From contig OU015322.1 in NCBI GenBank assembly GCA_907163225.1, positions 3,096,060-3,160,059 of the forward strand: a DNA stretch of 64,000 bases, read 5' to 3'. Shown here piece by piece: positions 1 to 8,839 of this stretch (position 1 is the first letter of the stretch; every line of letters begins with the position of its first letter). This stretch comes from an uncultured Rhodocyclaceae bacterium. GTDB taxonomy: Bacteria; Pseudomonadota; Gammaproteobacteria; Burkholderiales; Rhodocyclaceae. The notes under the pieces were generated by a model. It did not search any database, was not told where the DNA came from, and saw nothing but the letters and a program-made list of their open reading frames with translations. The translations under genes and the position numbers were made by a program.

Positions 1-374
1 TGGCCGAGATCGTCGCCGGCATGCTTGTAGCGACGCAGCGCGATGTGGTTGAAATCGAACGGGTTTTTAAAGCCCTCTTCGGCGACCACGATGGTGGTGC
101 GCGGTCGCAGGGCGTAGCGTACGCCGAGTTCGTAGACGGCATTGACGTTGTAGGTCGAGAGGTCAGCGATGACGAGGTCGGCCTGCAGCAGCATTTCGTA
201 CATCGGCACGTCAATTACCTTGGAGTGCTGGATGCCATCAGCGCGGATGCATTGCAGCCCCGCGGCTTCGACCGCTTCCTTGATAACCTCGTAGGAGGCG
301 TCCAGGTTGAGCACGCGGCCATCGGTGTAGTCGGTTTTTTTGCCGAAACCCTGAATGACGAAGCAGGTTTTCAT
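1..374 (-). CDS. TIR/deoxyribosyltransferase-like protein (3' end outside window)
   Basis: The gene begins at ATG 374 on the minus strand and runs off the window start, leaving about 124 residues. The ATG overlaps the stop of the upstream patatin gene (ATGA), so the two are probably translationally coupled. The visible part starts MKTCFVIQGFG and includes YEMLLQADLVIADLS followed by NAVYELGVRYALRP. This pattern (ADLVIADLS, then an N-x-YELG helix) is the core of nucleoside 2-deoxyribosyltransferase-like/TIR-like Rossmann domains. The N-terminus of the 660-residue protein at 8840-10822 has the same layout (LLMADLVVADLT, NVWYELGVRHALR), so the operon begins and ends with paralogous domains. Such domains cleave or sense nucleotides in several defence systems; that role here is inferred. 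The remaining domains cannot be seen. Confidence 0.75.
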   Translation of the reverse strand, partial: MKTCFVIQGFGKKTDYTDGRVLNLDASYEVIKEAVEAAGLQCIRADGIQHSKVIDVPMYEMLLQADLVIADLSTYNVNAVYELGVRYALRPRTTIVVAEEGFKNPFDFNHIALRRYKHAGDDLG

Positions 375-1549
375 GCAAACCCCCGCAGGTGGTCGAGGCT
401 GACTTTCTGCGCGGCATAGGTGGTGCCGACGCGCTGGATTTCCGCCATATTCTCGACGGAATCCATGACCTGAACCTTCTGCGCCTTGATGTTGTTAAGG
501 CCCAACTGGTTCAGGCCGTCCTGCGAGACGTTCGGGTCGTAGCGGACGTAGGCGAACTGTTTGGGAATGGTTGAGGTGGCCGGGGCGTCCGGGGTCGGTA
601 CCAGATTATTTATTTCACGGTCGATTGCCGGCCCGAAGCGGCAGTCGCCGACGATGCGGCAGGCCATGTCCCAGCCGGCTGCAGCGGCATTCATCAAGGC
701 GCCGGGCAGGTTTTTGGCGTTGTCGAGCAGCCATAGGTCATCCGCGTCGATACCTGGGCGCGCCTTGGCCGCGCTGCCGGTACCCACCGAGACGATGAGC
801 AGCTTGTCATCGCCGGTTGGCCAGTTGATCTTGTAGGGTGCGGCGGTGACCATCAGGAAGGCCAGGAAGGCTGGGTTGTTGTAGGTGGTGACGCCGCCGT
901 CGACGAAGACAAATTCGTAGGGTTTGGCTGTGTCTCCGGCAAATTTCACTATTTCCGGCGGGAAGAAGGTGGGCGCGGCGGTGCTGGCGCGAACCAGTTG
1001 CCAGAGCGGGAGTTTCAGGTTGCAGTCGGGGCGGGCGGCATCGTTGTATTTGGCCAGCGGATTGTTGGTGACCGGCCAGGGGGAGTCGGTGGTCACGTTG
1101 CGCATGACCATCATCAGCAATGTGCGCAGGCCTGCGTCGCCGAGGGTGGCGTTCGGCTCGCCCGGGCCGGGGGCATGGTGCAGGGTCTTGTCCAGTTCCT
1201 CCCGTAGCTTTTTGGCCAGCGGCTCATCGTTGTAGCTGTATTGGAGACGCTTGAGCAACGAGGCCTTGTCGAACATCTGCTCGCCGCTATCGACATAAAA
1301 CTTGCGGATCTCGTCCATGCTCATGCCGGTCGAAATGCAGCTGGCGATAATCGCCCCGGTGCTCGTTCCGCAGACAAAATCGAAGTAGTCGGCGAGGACG
1401 AGCTTGGGCTTGTCGAGCCGGATGCGCAGGTCGGCTTCGAGCTTGGCGAGGATTTCGACGCTGATCAGGCCGAGGATGCCGCCGCCGTCGCAGGCGAGGA
1501 TCTTTTTCTGGCCTGCCGACTGGATTTTGTTGAGGACTTGTTGATTCAC
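371..1549 (-). CDS. Patatin-like phospholipase
   Basis: A 392-residue patatin-family lipid acyl hydrolase. The oxyanion-hole motif DGGGILGL (residues 21-28), the nucleophile elbow GTSTG with Ser63, and the VDGG motif with Asp217 are all present, so the Ser-Asp dyad looks intact. No signal peptide or membrane segment is seen, which suggests a cytoplasmic enzyme acting on the inner face of the membrane. The start is GTG at 1549, preceded by AAGGAG at good spacing. It is the fifth gene of the minus-strand effector operon, 33 bp after the M15 peptidase gene and overlapping the next gene by 4 bp. Patatins are common effectors in anti-phage systems such as CBASS (CapV), where they degrade membranes; a similar role here is inferred from the neighbours. 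Family assignment is secure, biological role is not. Confidence 0.9.
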   Translation of the reverse strand: MNQQVLNKIQSAGQKKILACDGGGILGLISVEILAKLEADLRIRLDKPKLVLADYFDFVCGTSTGAIIASCISTGMSMDEIRKFYVDSGEQMFDKASLLKRLQYSYNDEPLAKKLREELDKTLHHAPGPGEPNATLGDAGLRTLLMMVMRNVTTDSPWPVTNNPLAKYNDAARPDCNLKLPLWQLVRASTAAPTFFPPEIVKFAGDTAKPYEFVFVDGGVTTYNNPAFLAFLMVTAAPYKINWPTGDDKLLIVSVGTGSAAKARPGIDADDLWLLDNAKNLPGALMNAAAAGWDMACRIVGDCRFGPAIDREINNLVPTPDAPATSTIPKQFAYVRYDPNVSQDGLNQLGLNNIKAQKVQVMDSVENMAEIQRVGTTYAAQKVSLDHLRGFA

Positions 1550-1582
1550 GGAATTCTCCTTGAGCGGGGCAAGTGGAAAGTG

Positions 1583-2431
1583 TCAGGCGACGTCGGCAAC
1601 CAGACCGGGCACGTAGACCATCTTGCCGTGACTGGCGATGTAGCTCAGTAACTGTCCGCGGTTTTCGCCAGTGCCCGGTGCCTTCAGCGAGATGTGCACC
1701 CAGCCCGAATTGGGGCCTTTGGCCGGGTCGTAGCATTCGCAGATGATCTGGTCGAAGGTCAGGTTGTCCCTCGCCCATTCGGCCAGGGCCAGCGTGCTCA
1801 TGCCGACGATTTCGATGTCACAGGCCTCGCCGCGTGAATGTTGGCTGGTGCTCAGCCAGCTCGCCGGCTTGTTCTTCAGCGCGCGCTCGAGCGGGTTGCC
1901 GCGAAAGACGCTGTTCGGTGTGAATTTTCCGAGGGCATCACGGATCGGCTGCAAGACTTCGCGGGCGAGGTGAATGGCGGCGCGCAGTTCCTTGTCGGAG
2001 GGGAAATAGTTGTTGATGCCGCGGCGGTCGGCCAACTCGGAGCGTGTCAGCTCATAGACCATGAAATTGGGGGCGATGAGGGTTTGCGGCGTGATGTTGG
2101 CCAGGGTGATTTCGGAAATTGGCGTATTTTTCCGGTCGACCGCAGCAACCGCCCTTGCTTCCAGGGGCGTGACGCTGGCGGAGCGGGAGGCGCTGCGTGA
2201 TCCGGTTGTAGCCCTTGTTTTTGCCGCAGCCGGTGCCGGCGACGAGCCAGCCTTGACCGTCGCGTTTTTGGGCGCTGATCGTGGCCGGGATTTACCGGTG
2301 GGTGTGGCGCTGGCATCGGCCAGCGCCGGCGCAGTAATCGCCCTGTCGCTGGCCGTGGTGGCTGGTTTGGCGGTAGCCGGCGTTGCCTTGCGGCGAGCCT
2401 TGGGCGTGGTGGCAGTCTGGCGGGGGCTCAT
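1583..2431 (-). CDS. M15-family peptidase with basic Ala/Pro-rich N-terminal tail
   Basis: A 282-residue protein. Residues 1 to about 95 are low-complexity and rich in Ala, Thr, Pro, Lys and Arg, resembling a histone H1-like tail. Residues 115-282 form a peptidase M15-type domain with zinc ligands visible as SQHSRGEACDIE (His198, Asp205) and WVHIS (His246). M15 enzymes are D,D- or L,D-carboxypeptidases or endolysins acting on peptidoglycan stem peptides. No signal peptide precedes the domain, so access to the cell wall would need another route, as for phage endolysins. The ATG overlaps the stop of the CHAT gene (ATGA) and its Shine-Dalgarno AAGGAGG lies inside that gene, showing coupling. A murein hydrolase embedded among lipases and proteases fits a cell-lysis role, but this is inference. 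Confidence 0.75.
   Translation of the reverse strand: MSPRQTATTPKARRKATPATAKPATTASDRAITAPALADASATPTGKSRPRSAPKNATVKAGSSPAPAAAKTRATTGSRSASRSASVTPLEARAVAAVDRKNTPISEITLANITPQTLIAPNFMVYELTRSELADRRGINNYFPSDKELRAAIHLAREVLQPIRDALGKFTPNSVFRGNPLERALKNKPASWLSTSQHSRGEACDIEIVGMSTLALAEWARDNLTFDQIICECYDPAKGPNSGWVHISLKAPGTGENRGQLLSYIASHGKMVYVPGLVADVA
2110..2144 (-). repeat. Dispersed GCGGTCAAC motif copy (coding, M15 gene)
   Basis: Reads TGCGGTCGACCGGAAAAATA on the minus strand, followed by CCAATTTCCGAAAT. One core mismatch (G for A). It encodes AAVDRKNTPISEI in the M15 gene. Confidence 0.5.
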
Positions 2432-5400
2432 GTCAGATCCTCCTTGATCTGGTCAATCAGTCCGACCATCGGGTCGGTGTCCGGGAAGTGCACCCGCAGG
2501 AAGTCGAGGTGCTCGGTAACCGAAGCGCGCTCCCGCACGCTGGCGCCACGCTGGACGGCCTGACGGTAGATTTTTCGCGCCGATTCGGGGGCGGCCGAGG
2601 CTTTGCGTCGTTTGCCGGGCTGGCTTTCCTCCATCGTCTGCACCAGGTCGAGATCGGCCAGGCTGGCGCTGTCCCAAAAACTCGGGGCGCTGGCGTTGCC
2701 TTTGTCCAGCGTCTTGCGCAAGCTGGCGATGTCCTTCGGCAAAGTGGCCAGCCCGAGCAGCGGCGCCTGGTCGAGCGGCTGTTCCGGGTAGAAGCGCTGG
2801 ATGAGCAGCGCGGCGCTTGCCCAGTTGGTGAAGGCGTAGGCCTTTTTCTGCCGGCGGTAGGCCTCGCGGTAGTGTTCGGCCATATTGACCAGCGCTTCGC
2901 AGCGCCCGCCCTCTGCCGGTTCGATCATGGCCAGGCGTTTGTAGGCGGAGCCAATCAGGCTTAGCCGCTCGCTGGTCGGGCCGCTGGCGCACAGTGCCGC
3001 CAGGCGGATGATGGCCGGCTCGATGGCCTGGCGCAGGCTGGCCCGCAGCAGGTCGTCGCGTTGCTCCGGTTTGGCGTCGAGCCATTGGCGCCCAGCCTGC
3101 CTGACTTCGTAATTGGCCAGCTGCTCGATGACGCGCACGGCGCATTGGCCGCTTTCGGCCGCGATGGCGAGGCGCAGCGTGGCGATGCCTTTTTCCCACT
3201 CGCCGGCTTCGCCCCAGACAAAGCCGAGCGCCGCCGCAACGTCGGCGCGCGCCATCCAGTCTGCCTTTTGCTCGGCCGGGATGCGTTTCAGGCGGTCTTC
3301 GATGCGGTCGGCGAGTTCCGTGTTGTCGCCGCCATCACGCAGACTGCTGGCAAAATTGTCGAGGTCGACCACCAGTTCGTGTGGCGTGGCGTAGGGCAAG
3401 CCTGCCGTTTGGCGAACGACGATGCCGTGGGCGAGCCGATAGTTCGGGTCGCCGTAGCACTGGTAGGCGCCCCAGGTATTGACGTTTTCGCAGCGGGTGA
3501 ATATCGACTCACGGGCTGCACGCACGGCTTCGCCGAAGAATTCGCCGTCGACCATGCGTCGATAGAAGACCTCCGCAAAGACTTTGCCGGCTGCATCATC
3601 AACCGCCCATCCGGCCGCGATGACGGCCTTGACGCCCATGTTGATGAACTGCTCGGCGAGGTTGGCGGCGAGTACGCCGGGCTCGGTTTTGCCGTGACCG
3701 TCGATGCGCCCGATATGGCAGCAGTTGATGAAGACCAGTTCCGGCACCCAGCGCATCTGGTCGATGTCGCCGGGGGTCAGGATGGTGTCGAGGCCGATGA
3801 CCATGCCCGAGCGGGCAACGGCCATCCGTGCCGACTTGTATTCATGCACGCCGTGTCCGGCGAGGTGGAGGATGCGCCATTTTTCGCGGTGCAGGGCTTC
3901 GAGGATGGCCGGTGTCGTGGTGCCGATGCGGTCTGTGACGTCGTAGCCGGCGTTGGACAGCGTGTCGACGACGCTGTGCGCCTCGTTGCAGGCGCCGGGC
4001 AGATCAGCGAAATCGCCCGACTTGCCGAGGTCAGGGTTGCCGATGACCAGCGCGGTGTTGTCCGGCGCGTAGGCCGGTCGGGCGCGGAAGGTTTCCGTCT
4101 TGAACTGGCGGATCATGCCGGCGCCTACGGCTGGCGGGCGCGGGCTGCTGCCCCAGCGGTCTTCGAGCAATTCCCACGGATAGCGGGCCGAGCGCTGGTC
4201 GACGAGAAGAACCAGGTTGCCCTGCTGGGTCGAGATTTCCTTGATGCGTACCGGCAGCAGCAGTTCGAACAGCGTCTTGGCCGCCTCGCTGTTGCGGTTG
4301 GTCTCCTGGCAGGCCAGTTCGATGAAGGAGTCGGCCAGCGACAACTGGCCGGTGGCCATGGTTTCCTCGGCGCGTGCCTTGTCGGTCGGAAAGGTGAAGC
4401 GCAAGGTCTGGTCGTTGTTCTTGTCGACCACGATTTCCAGGCGGTGCCACCATTCCGGCGGTTCGTCGGCGCGCAGGCGGTGTCGCCCGGCCTGACCCGG
4501 TTCAATGGCCTTTTTCGGCCAGTTCAGGTTGTCCGCCAGCTCCGGGTTTTCGACTGCCTTGCGCAGGGCGTGGGCGGCGGAGATGGCGAGGTCTTCGTAA
4601 AGCTCGACGAACTCCACCCGGTCGATCAGCACCTTGCCGTCCATTTCGCTATCGGCCAGCCGTGCATTGGCGGCGATGGCGGCGCGCAAAACAGACTCGA
4701 CGGCGTCGCCAACCGGCATGCCCCCGGCACCGGTGCCGACGAGCAGGCAGCTGATCGCAGCCGAGCGTGGTCGGGTGGCTTCGCCAAAGCGGTCGTCCGG
4801 CCAGTGGGCGACGATCAGCGCGAAATCGAGCAGGGCGCTGCGCATGGCTTCTTCGAGCTGGCCGGTGCCCAGTTTGCCGACTTCGCCGAGGCCGACGACG
4901 ACTGCACCGGACGGCTTGGCGGTCGGGCTGTCGTTGAGGAAAGTCTGACTGCTGCCGAGCGGGCCGGGATAAATGTTGAGATCGGCCCGGCGCGACAGTG
5001 CGCCATCGAGTTGCCGGTCGACGGCCTTTTCGGCGCTGACGATGGTGTCGCCCTGGTAGTGGCCGACGACGACCGGATGCCGGGCGTAGGCCAGGTTGCC
5101 GTGGGTGATGCCGACCTGGATGATCTGGCCGGCCTTGGCGCCGTTTCCACGACCATAGAAACAACGGCTGGCCCTAGGGTCAACCGGAATTCCGCCCGAA
5201 AATCCAAATGTGCCGAGGTCGTCCGGCCCGGGAATGCTGTCGGCCAGCGGCATGCTGGGCATGACAAAAGTCTCGTTGCCGCCAGCGGCGCGCGCCGCGG
5301 CTGGTGGCGTGGCGGGCAACAGTGCCGTGGTGCCCTTGTCGAGCAGGTCGAGGTAACCGGGGAAGGCTTTGGGCTGGGCGCAAAGTTCATCGTGGGCGGT

Positions 5401-7893
5401 GTCTTCGACGTACCACGTTTGCACGCCGGGCAGGCGGCCGGAATCCCAGCTCACCGTGCCGTCGCCGCCGGCAGTGGCGATGAACTCCAGTTTCTGGCGC
5501 TGGCTGGGCGGATCGTCTTCTCGGCTGACCAGGCGGTAGTCGACGACGGTAGCCGGCTGGCAACCGGCGACGTAGCACATGAGCGGATCAATCGGCGCCT
5601 CGCGCAGGCGCTGCCACGATGCGGCTGCCTCCTTGAGCGTCGCCGGGTCGGCCATCTCCCAGCCGGCATCGGTGCCGTCCTTGATGGCCTGCCAGCGCGT
5701 GATGTCGGTGAAATCGCGATCGTTGGGTGCGAAGGGCAGCAGTTCGAGCAGGCCGGGGTAGGCGCGGACAATGCCGACGATGTCGTCGGTGCTGTGCCCG
5801 ATGTCGAGCAGGGCGAGCTTGGCCTGCGTCGGGTTGAAGCCGGTCAGCCAGCGCACGGCTTCGTAGGAGCCAAGGTTGGGCGTGCCGAGCATCAGGAAGC
5901 GGCTGCCGGGCAGCTTCTGGATGCGCTTCCAGAGTGCCGCGCCAGCGCCGCCGTCGGCGATCATCGAACGGACAACAAGGCCGCCCATTGAGTGAGCGAC
6001 GAGGCGCACCGGCTGTTGCGTTCGCTCCGCACGGTCGACCAGCGGGGCGAGCATTTCGGCGAGGCGTGATGCTGCCGTGCGGATCGAGTGACGCCAGTCG
6101 TAGGGGAAGATGTCGACGTCGTGGCTGCGGGCCAGAAAGTCGACGAGCGGGCCATAAAAGTCATCGACCAGGCCAATCGGCGAAATGTCGGGCTTGCCCA
6201 TGCGCAGCTTGCCCAGGCCACCGGCAAAGAGGGCGCCGTAGTTCAGCCAGACGTGGTCGTCGCCGGCCTTCAGCTCGCTGCCCATGGTGCCGGGGAGTAC
6301 GACGGCGATCGGCTTGGGCGCCTGGCCGTCGCGCCGGCGAGAGAGGGCGCGGCCAATCGGCGATTCGCCCCGCGACTTCGGCGCGATCGGCTGGAAGCCG
6401 GCGCTCTCATCGTCGCCGCGGGTCAGTGCGGCGCGCAGCCAGCTGACGCTCTGGCTGTTGGTGAAATAGCGGAAATGATTGACCTTGCTGCCCTGATCCT
6501 TGCGGTAACGGGCGCCGCCATTGAGGCGCGGCAGGCCGCCCAGCATCGACGAGGTATCGACGACGAGGTCGTGTTCATTCTTGTAAAACCAGTCGGTGGC
6601 CAGCACCTTGATGGAATTCCACAGCGAGTCGCCACCTTCGATGTCGCCGGCGATGACCGACAGATCGGCGTCGGTGGCCAGCTCAGGCAAGCTGTTGAGC
6701 AGGCGGGTCAGGGCCGAGCCGGGAATCATCGCTTCAATGCCGGGCATCGTGCGCGGGTCGGTACGTTCGGCGACGATGGCCTGCATGAAATCGACGGCAC
6801 CACCGATCACGCCGTTGCCGAGCGAGGTGAAGGAAAGATAATCGAGCACCGATAGCCAGCGGTCGAGCCGCCCGGAGGCCAGCGTCGTGCCGCGGGCAGG
6901 GCAGGCGACACGGACGAAGCGGCTGACGCGGATTTTTTTCGTGCCGAGCAGGGCGACGAATTCGCCGAGCAAGTCGCGGTCGGCAGCGTAGGCAGCATTG
7001 CGCGCCGCTGCTTCGTCAGCGGAAAGCGGGGCCAAACCCATTTGCGGGGCAATGCTGCGGTCAACCTCAAAAAACTTGTTAATTTGAGAAGACGTCAGCA
7101 CCTTGTCCAACTGCTTGGCGCCGGAAAGGCAGAGCAGTTCGCCGACCATTCCGCCGCGTGAGTGCGAGACGAGGTGCAAGTCGGCGCCTTCCGGTAGCCG
7201 TTTGAGCAGCGCCATGGCGTTCTGGATCGGGCTTTCGGTCAGCGTCCGGTGCTCTAGGCCGAAAATGCGGTCGCCGTAACGGGCCGGCCAGCTTTCCCGC
7301 AGTTTGCGGGCGTCGTCATTTTGCGCGTCCCACAGCTTGCCGAAACTGCCAGTCGTGCTCGATGCTGTGCCGTGGAGGAAGATCAGCGTCGGGCCGGCTG
7401 CGGCAGGCAGGGGGCCGCTGCCGGGAACCGGCGTCAGGCTCAGTGCGTTGCCGGGCGCGACACGGCAGAGGCCGGGGCCGCTGTCGTGCAGCTTTTTGTC
7501 TTCGAGAACCTTGGCGAGTTTGCCGGCCACCTTCTTCTTCGCATCGATCTTGAAAAAATCGAGGACACGAATAAGCAGCCCGACCGCGCCGCGCTCGCTG
7601 ACCACCGCCCGGCGCGGAGTCAGGCGGGTGAATTCCCAGGCGCCGCCTTCGCCGCGCGGCGGCGGATTGCCGTATTCGCGCGTCAGATCGTCGGCCCGGC
7701 TCCACAGGACAAAACCATTTTCGAGCGAAACACGAACGACCGTATCCGCGTTGACTTCGATCTCGTCGCTGGCGCCATCGCGGGCGTTGCCCGGCGCCAG
7801 GCTGAACAGCGGTTGCGGCCCGTCTGGCTGGATTGCGCCCCGGCTGCCGCTGGCGACCTTGGTGCCGCGAATGCGTATCGTACGTGTGCTCAT
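2428..7893 (-). CDS. Giant CHAT protease with two lipase-like alpha/beta-hydrolase domains
   Basis: A 1821-residue multidomain protein. Residues about 165-330 form a first alpha/beta hydrolase (oxyanion loop IFLHGTAS at 171-178; nucleophile elbow SHSRGG with Ser245). Residues about 528-800 form a second hydrolase resembling lecithin:cholesterol acyltransferases ([20 protein letters not shown] with Ser635). An uncharacterised middle region follows. Residues about 1250-1480 form a CHAT caspase-like protease with the His motif HLAGHGVH (about 1340) and the Cys motif FINCCH (about 1390). The last 340 residues are helical and TPR-like. The ATG at 7893 has AGGAG upstream. CHAT proteases act in TPR-CHAT (Craspase) and gasdermin-linked immunity. 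Combining two lipases with CHAT in one chain suggests proteolysis linked to membrane damage; that link is inferred. All three predicted catalytic centres look intact. Confidence 0.85.
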   Translation of the reverse strand: MSTRTIRIRGTKVASGSRGAIQPDGPQPLFSLAPGNARDGASDEIEVNADTVVRVSLENGFVLWSRADDLTREYGNPPPRGEGGAWEFTRLTPRRAVVSERGAVGLLIRVLDFFKIDAKKKVAGKLAKVLEDKKLHDSGPGLCRVAPGNALSLTPVPGSGPLPAAAGPTLIFLHGTASSTTGSFGKLWDAQNDDARKLRESWPARYGDRIFGLEHRTLTESPIQNAMALLKRLPEGADLHLVSHSRGGMVGELLCLSGAKQLDKVLTSSQINKFFEVDRSIAPQMGLAPLSADEAAARNAAYAADRDLLGEFVALLGTKKIRVSRFVRVACPARGTTLASGRLDRWLSVLDYLSFTSLGNGVIGGAVDFMQAIVAERTDPRTMPGIEAMIPGSALTRLLNSLPELATDADLSVIAGDIEGGDSLWNSIKVLATDWFYKNEHDLVVDTSSMLGGLPRLNGGARYRKDQGSKVNHFRYFTNSQSVSWLRAALTRGDDESAGFQPIAPKSRGESPIGRALSRRRDGQAPKPIAVVLPGTMGSELKAGDDHVWLNYGALFAGGLGKLRMGKPDISPIGLVDDFYGPLVDFLARSHDVDIFPYDWRHSIRTAASRLAEMLAPLVDRAERTQQPVRLVAHSMGGLVVRSMIADGGAGAALWKRIQKLPGSRFLMLGTPNLGSYEAVRWLTGFNPTQAKLALLDIGHSTDDIVGIVRAYPGLLELLPFAPNDRDFTDITRWQAIKDGTDAGWEMADPATLKEAAASWQRLREAPIDPLMCYVAGCQPATVVDYRLVSREDDPPSQRQKLEFIATAGGDGTVSWDSGRLPGVQTWYVEDTAHDELCAQPKAFPGYLDLLDKGTTALLPATPPAAARAAGGNETFVMPSMPLADSIPGPDDLGTFGFSGGIPVDPRASRCFYGRGNGAKAGQIIQVGITHGNLAYARHPVVVGHYQGDTIVSAEKAVDRQLDGALSRRADLNIYPGPLGSSQTFLNDSPTAKPSGAVVVGLGEVGKLGTGQLEEAMRSALLDFALIVAHWPDDRFGEATRPRSAAISCLLVGTGAGGMPVGDAVESVLRAAIAANARLADSEMDGKVLIDRVEFVELYEDLAISAAHALRKAVENPELADNLNWPKKAIEPGQAGRHRLRADEPPEWWHRLEIVVDKNNDQTLRFTFPTDKARAEETMATGQLSLADSFIELACQETNRNSEAAKTLFELLLPVRIKEISTQQGNLVLLVDQRSARYPWELLEDRWGSSPRPPAVGAGMIRQFKTETFRARPAYAPDNTALVIGNPDLGKSGDFADLPGACNEAHSVVDTLSNAGYDVTDRIGTTTPAILEALHREKWRILHLAGHGVHEYKSARMAVARSGMVIGLDTILTPGDIDQMRWVPELVFINCCHIGRIDGHGKTEPGVLAANLAEQFINMGVKAVIAAGWAVDDAAGKVFAEVFYRRMVDGEFFGEAVRAARESIFTRCENVNTWGAYQCYGDPNYRLAHGIVVRQTAGLPYATPHELVVDLDNFASSLRDGGDNTELADRIEDRLKRIPAEQKADWMARADVAAALGFVWGEAGEWEKGIATLRLAIAAESGQCAVRVIEQLANYEVRQAGRQWLDAKPEQRDDLLRASLRQAIEPAIIRLAALCASGPTSERLSLIGSAYKRLAMIEPAEGGRCEALVNMAEHYREAYRRQKKAYAFTNWASAALLIQRFYPEQPLDQAPLLGLATLPKDIASLRKTLDKGNASAPSFWDSASLADLDLVQTMEESQPGKRRKASAAPESARKIYRQAVQRGASVRERASVTEHLDFLRVHFPDTDPMVGLIDQIKEDLT
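7056..7090 (+). repeat. Dispersed GCGGTCAAC motif copy (coding, antisense in CHAT gene)
   Basis: Reads TGCGGTCAACCTCAAAAAAC followed by TTGTTAATTTGAGAA. The CHAT gene reads the other strand here as [10 protein letters not shown]. Confidence 0.5.
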
Positions 7894-7933
7894 GATTTGT
7901 CTCCTGTCCTGCGCTCCGGGAATTACGGTCGAA

Positions 7934-8767
7934 TCAGGTCAATGCCTTGCGCGAACGGGCGGCGGCGGTGCCAACCAGTTGCGGTGTCTGCGGATAACTG
8001 GCCGAGGGCAGGCTTTTCAGAATGGCCTTGTACCAATCGGCGTAGGTGGCTTCCGGTTTGAGCGCCTTCAGCGTCTTCAGCGCGTAGTAGGTGAAGGCAC
8101 CGTTGTAGCGGCCGCTGATCTTGGCATCGTAGCTGTAGTTGTTCGGGCCTTCCTTGCAGCCGGACAGCAAGAGGTCGCCGACCTGCTTGACCAGCGCGCC
8201 GGTCAGCGGCGAGGTGCCGTTGGGTGCAACCATCGTTTGCGCCGCCTTGCCGGCAAAATTCTTCGGCAGCTTGCTGGCTGGCAGCCAGTTGCCCATCGGC
8301 ATGAAACGCGGCCGGGTGTCGGCATCCGGCTCGGCCTTGGCGGCGCGGGTGACGGTCCCGGAATGGCAGCTGTCGGCAATCAGCAGCAGGCGAACGCCGC
8401 CTTTGCGGGCCGCAAAAATGGCCTTGATTTCGTCGTCGGTCAGCGCCGCACCCTTGGTTTGCAGGTCGTAGGGGCAGAGCGCCTCGTCGAGGCCATCGAC
8501 CTCGTCGCCGTCTTCGTCCGGCTGGTAAGTGCCGTGGCCGGAGAAGGTGATGATCAGGCTGTCACCCTTGCTGCCGCTGGCAATCAGCTTGCTCATGGCG
8601 TCGACCATGGCAGCTTTGGTCGCCTTGTCGTCAAGCAGCGTCGTTGTCTTGTAGCCGCGGGCAAGCAGCGCGGCCGACCAGTCCTGCGCGTCATTGACGC
8701 AGCCTTGCAGGTCCATGTGGGTGCCGGGGTAGTTGTTGATGCCGATACAGAGTGCTTTCTTGGCCAT
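7934..8767 (-). CDS. Metacaspase (caspase-family peptidase C14)
   Basis: A 277-residue single-domain caspase-like cysteine protease. The fold starts at residue 3 with KKALCIGINNYPG. The catalytic His lies in ITFSGHGTYQ (His78) and the catalytic Cys in LLIADSCHSGT (Cys134). An acidic stretch (DEDGDEVDGLDEAL, residues 84-97) follows the His; similar segments help bind calcium and basic P1 residues in metacaspases. No signal peptide or membrane segment is seen. GGAGA precedes the ATG at 8767. It is the second gene of the operon, 40 bp before the CHAT gene and about 70 bp after the TPR/SLOG gene. Bacterial metacaspases usually cut after Arg or Lys and are often linked to programmed death or conflict systems. 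The neighbouring CHAT, M15 and patatin proteins are candidate substrates, which is speculation. Confidence 0.92.
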   Translation of the reverse strand: MAKKALCIGINNYPGTHMDLQGCVNDAQDWSAALLARGYKTTTLLDDKATKAAMVDAMSKLIASGSKGDSLIITFSGHGTYQPDEDGDEVDGLDEALCPYDLQTKGAALTDDEIKAIFAARKGGVRLLLIADSCHSGTVTRAAKAEPDADTRPRFMPMGNWLPASKLPKNFAGKAAQTMVAPNGTSPLTGALVKQVGDLLLSGCKEGPNNYSYDAKISGRYNGAFTYYALKTLKALKPEATYADWYKAILKSLPSASYPQTPQLVGTAAARSRKALT

Positions 8768-8839
8768 GATGTGTCTCCGTTTGGTTAGGTGGTGGGCGAA
8801 ACGTTTCGAATGACAGCGTGATTCAAAATAATTACTTTT

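Noticed and set aside
3061-5991. 976-residue open frame on the plus strand opposite the CHAT gene
   Set aside because: It is antisense to a protein with clear catalytic motifs, has no recognisable domain or ribosome site, and arises from the high third-position GC of the true gene.
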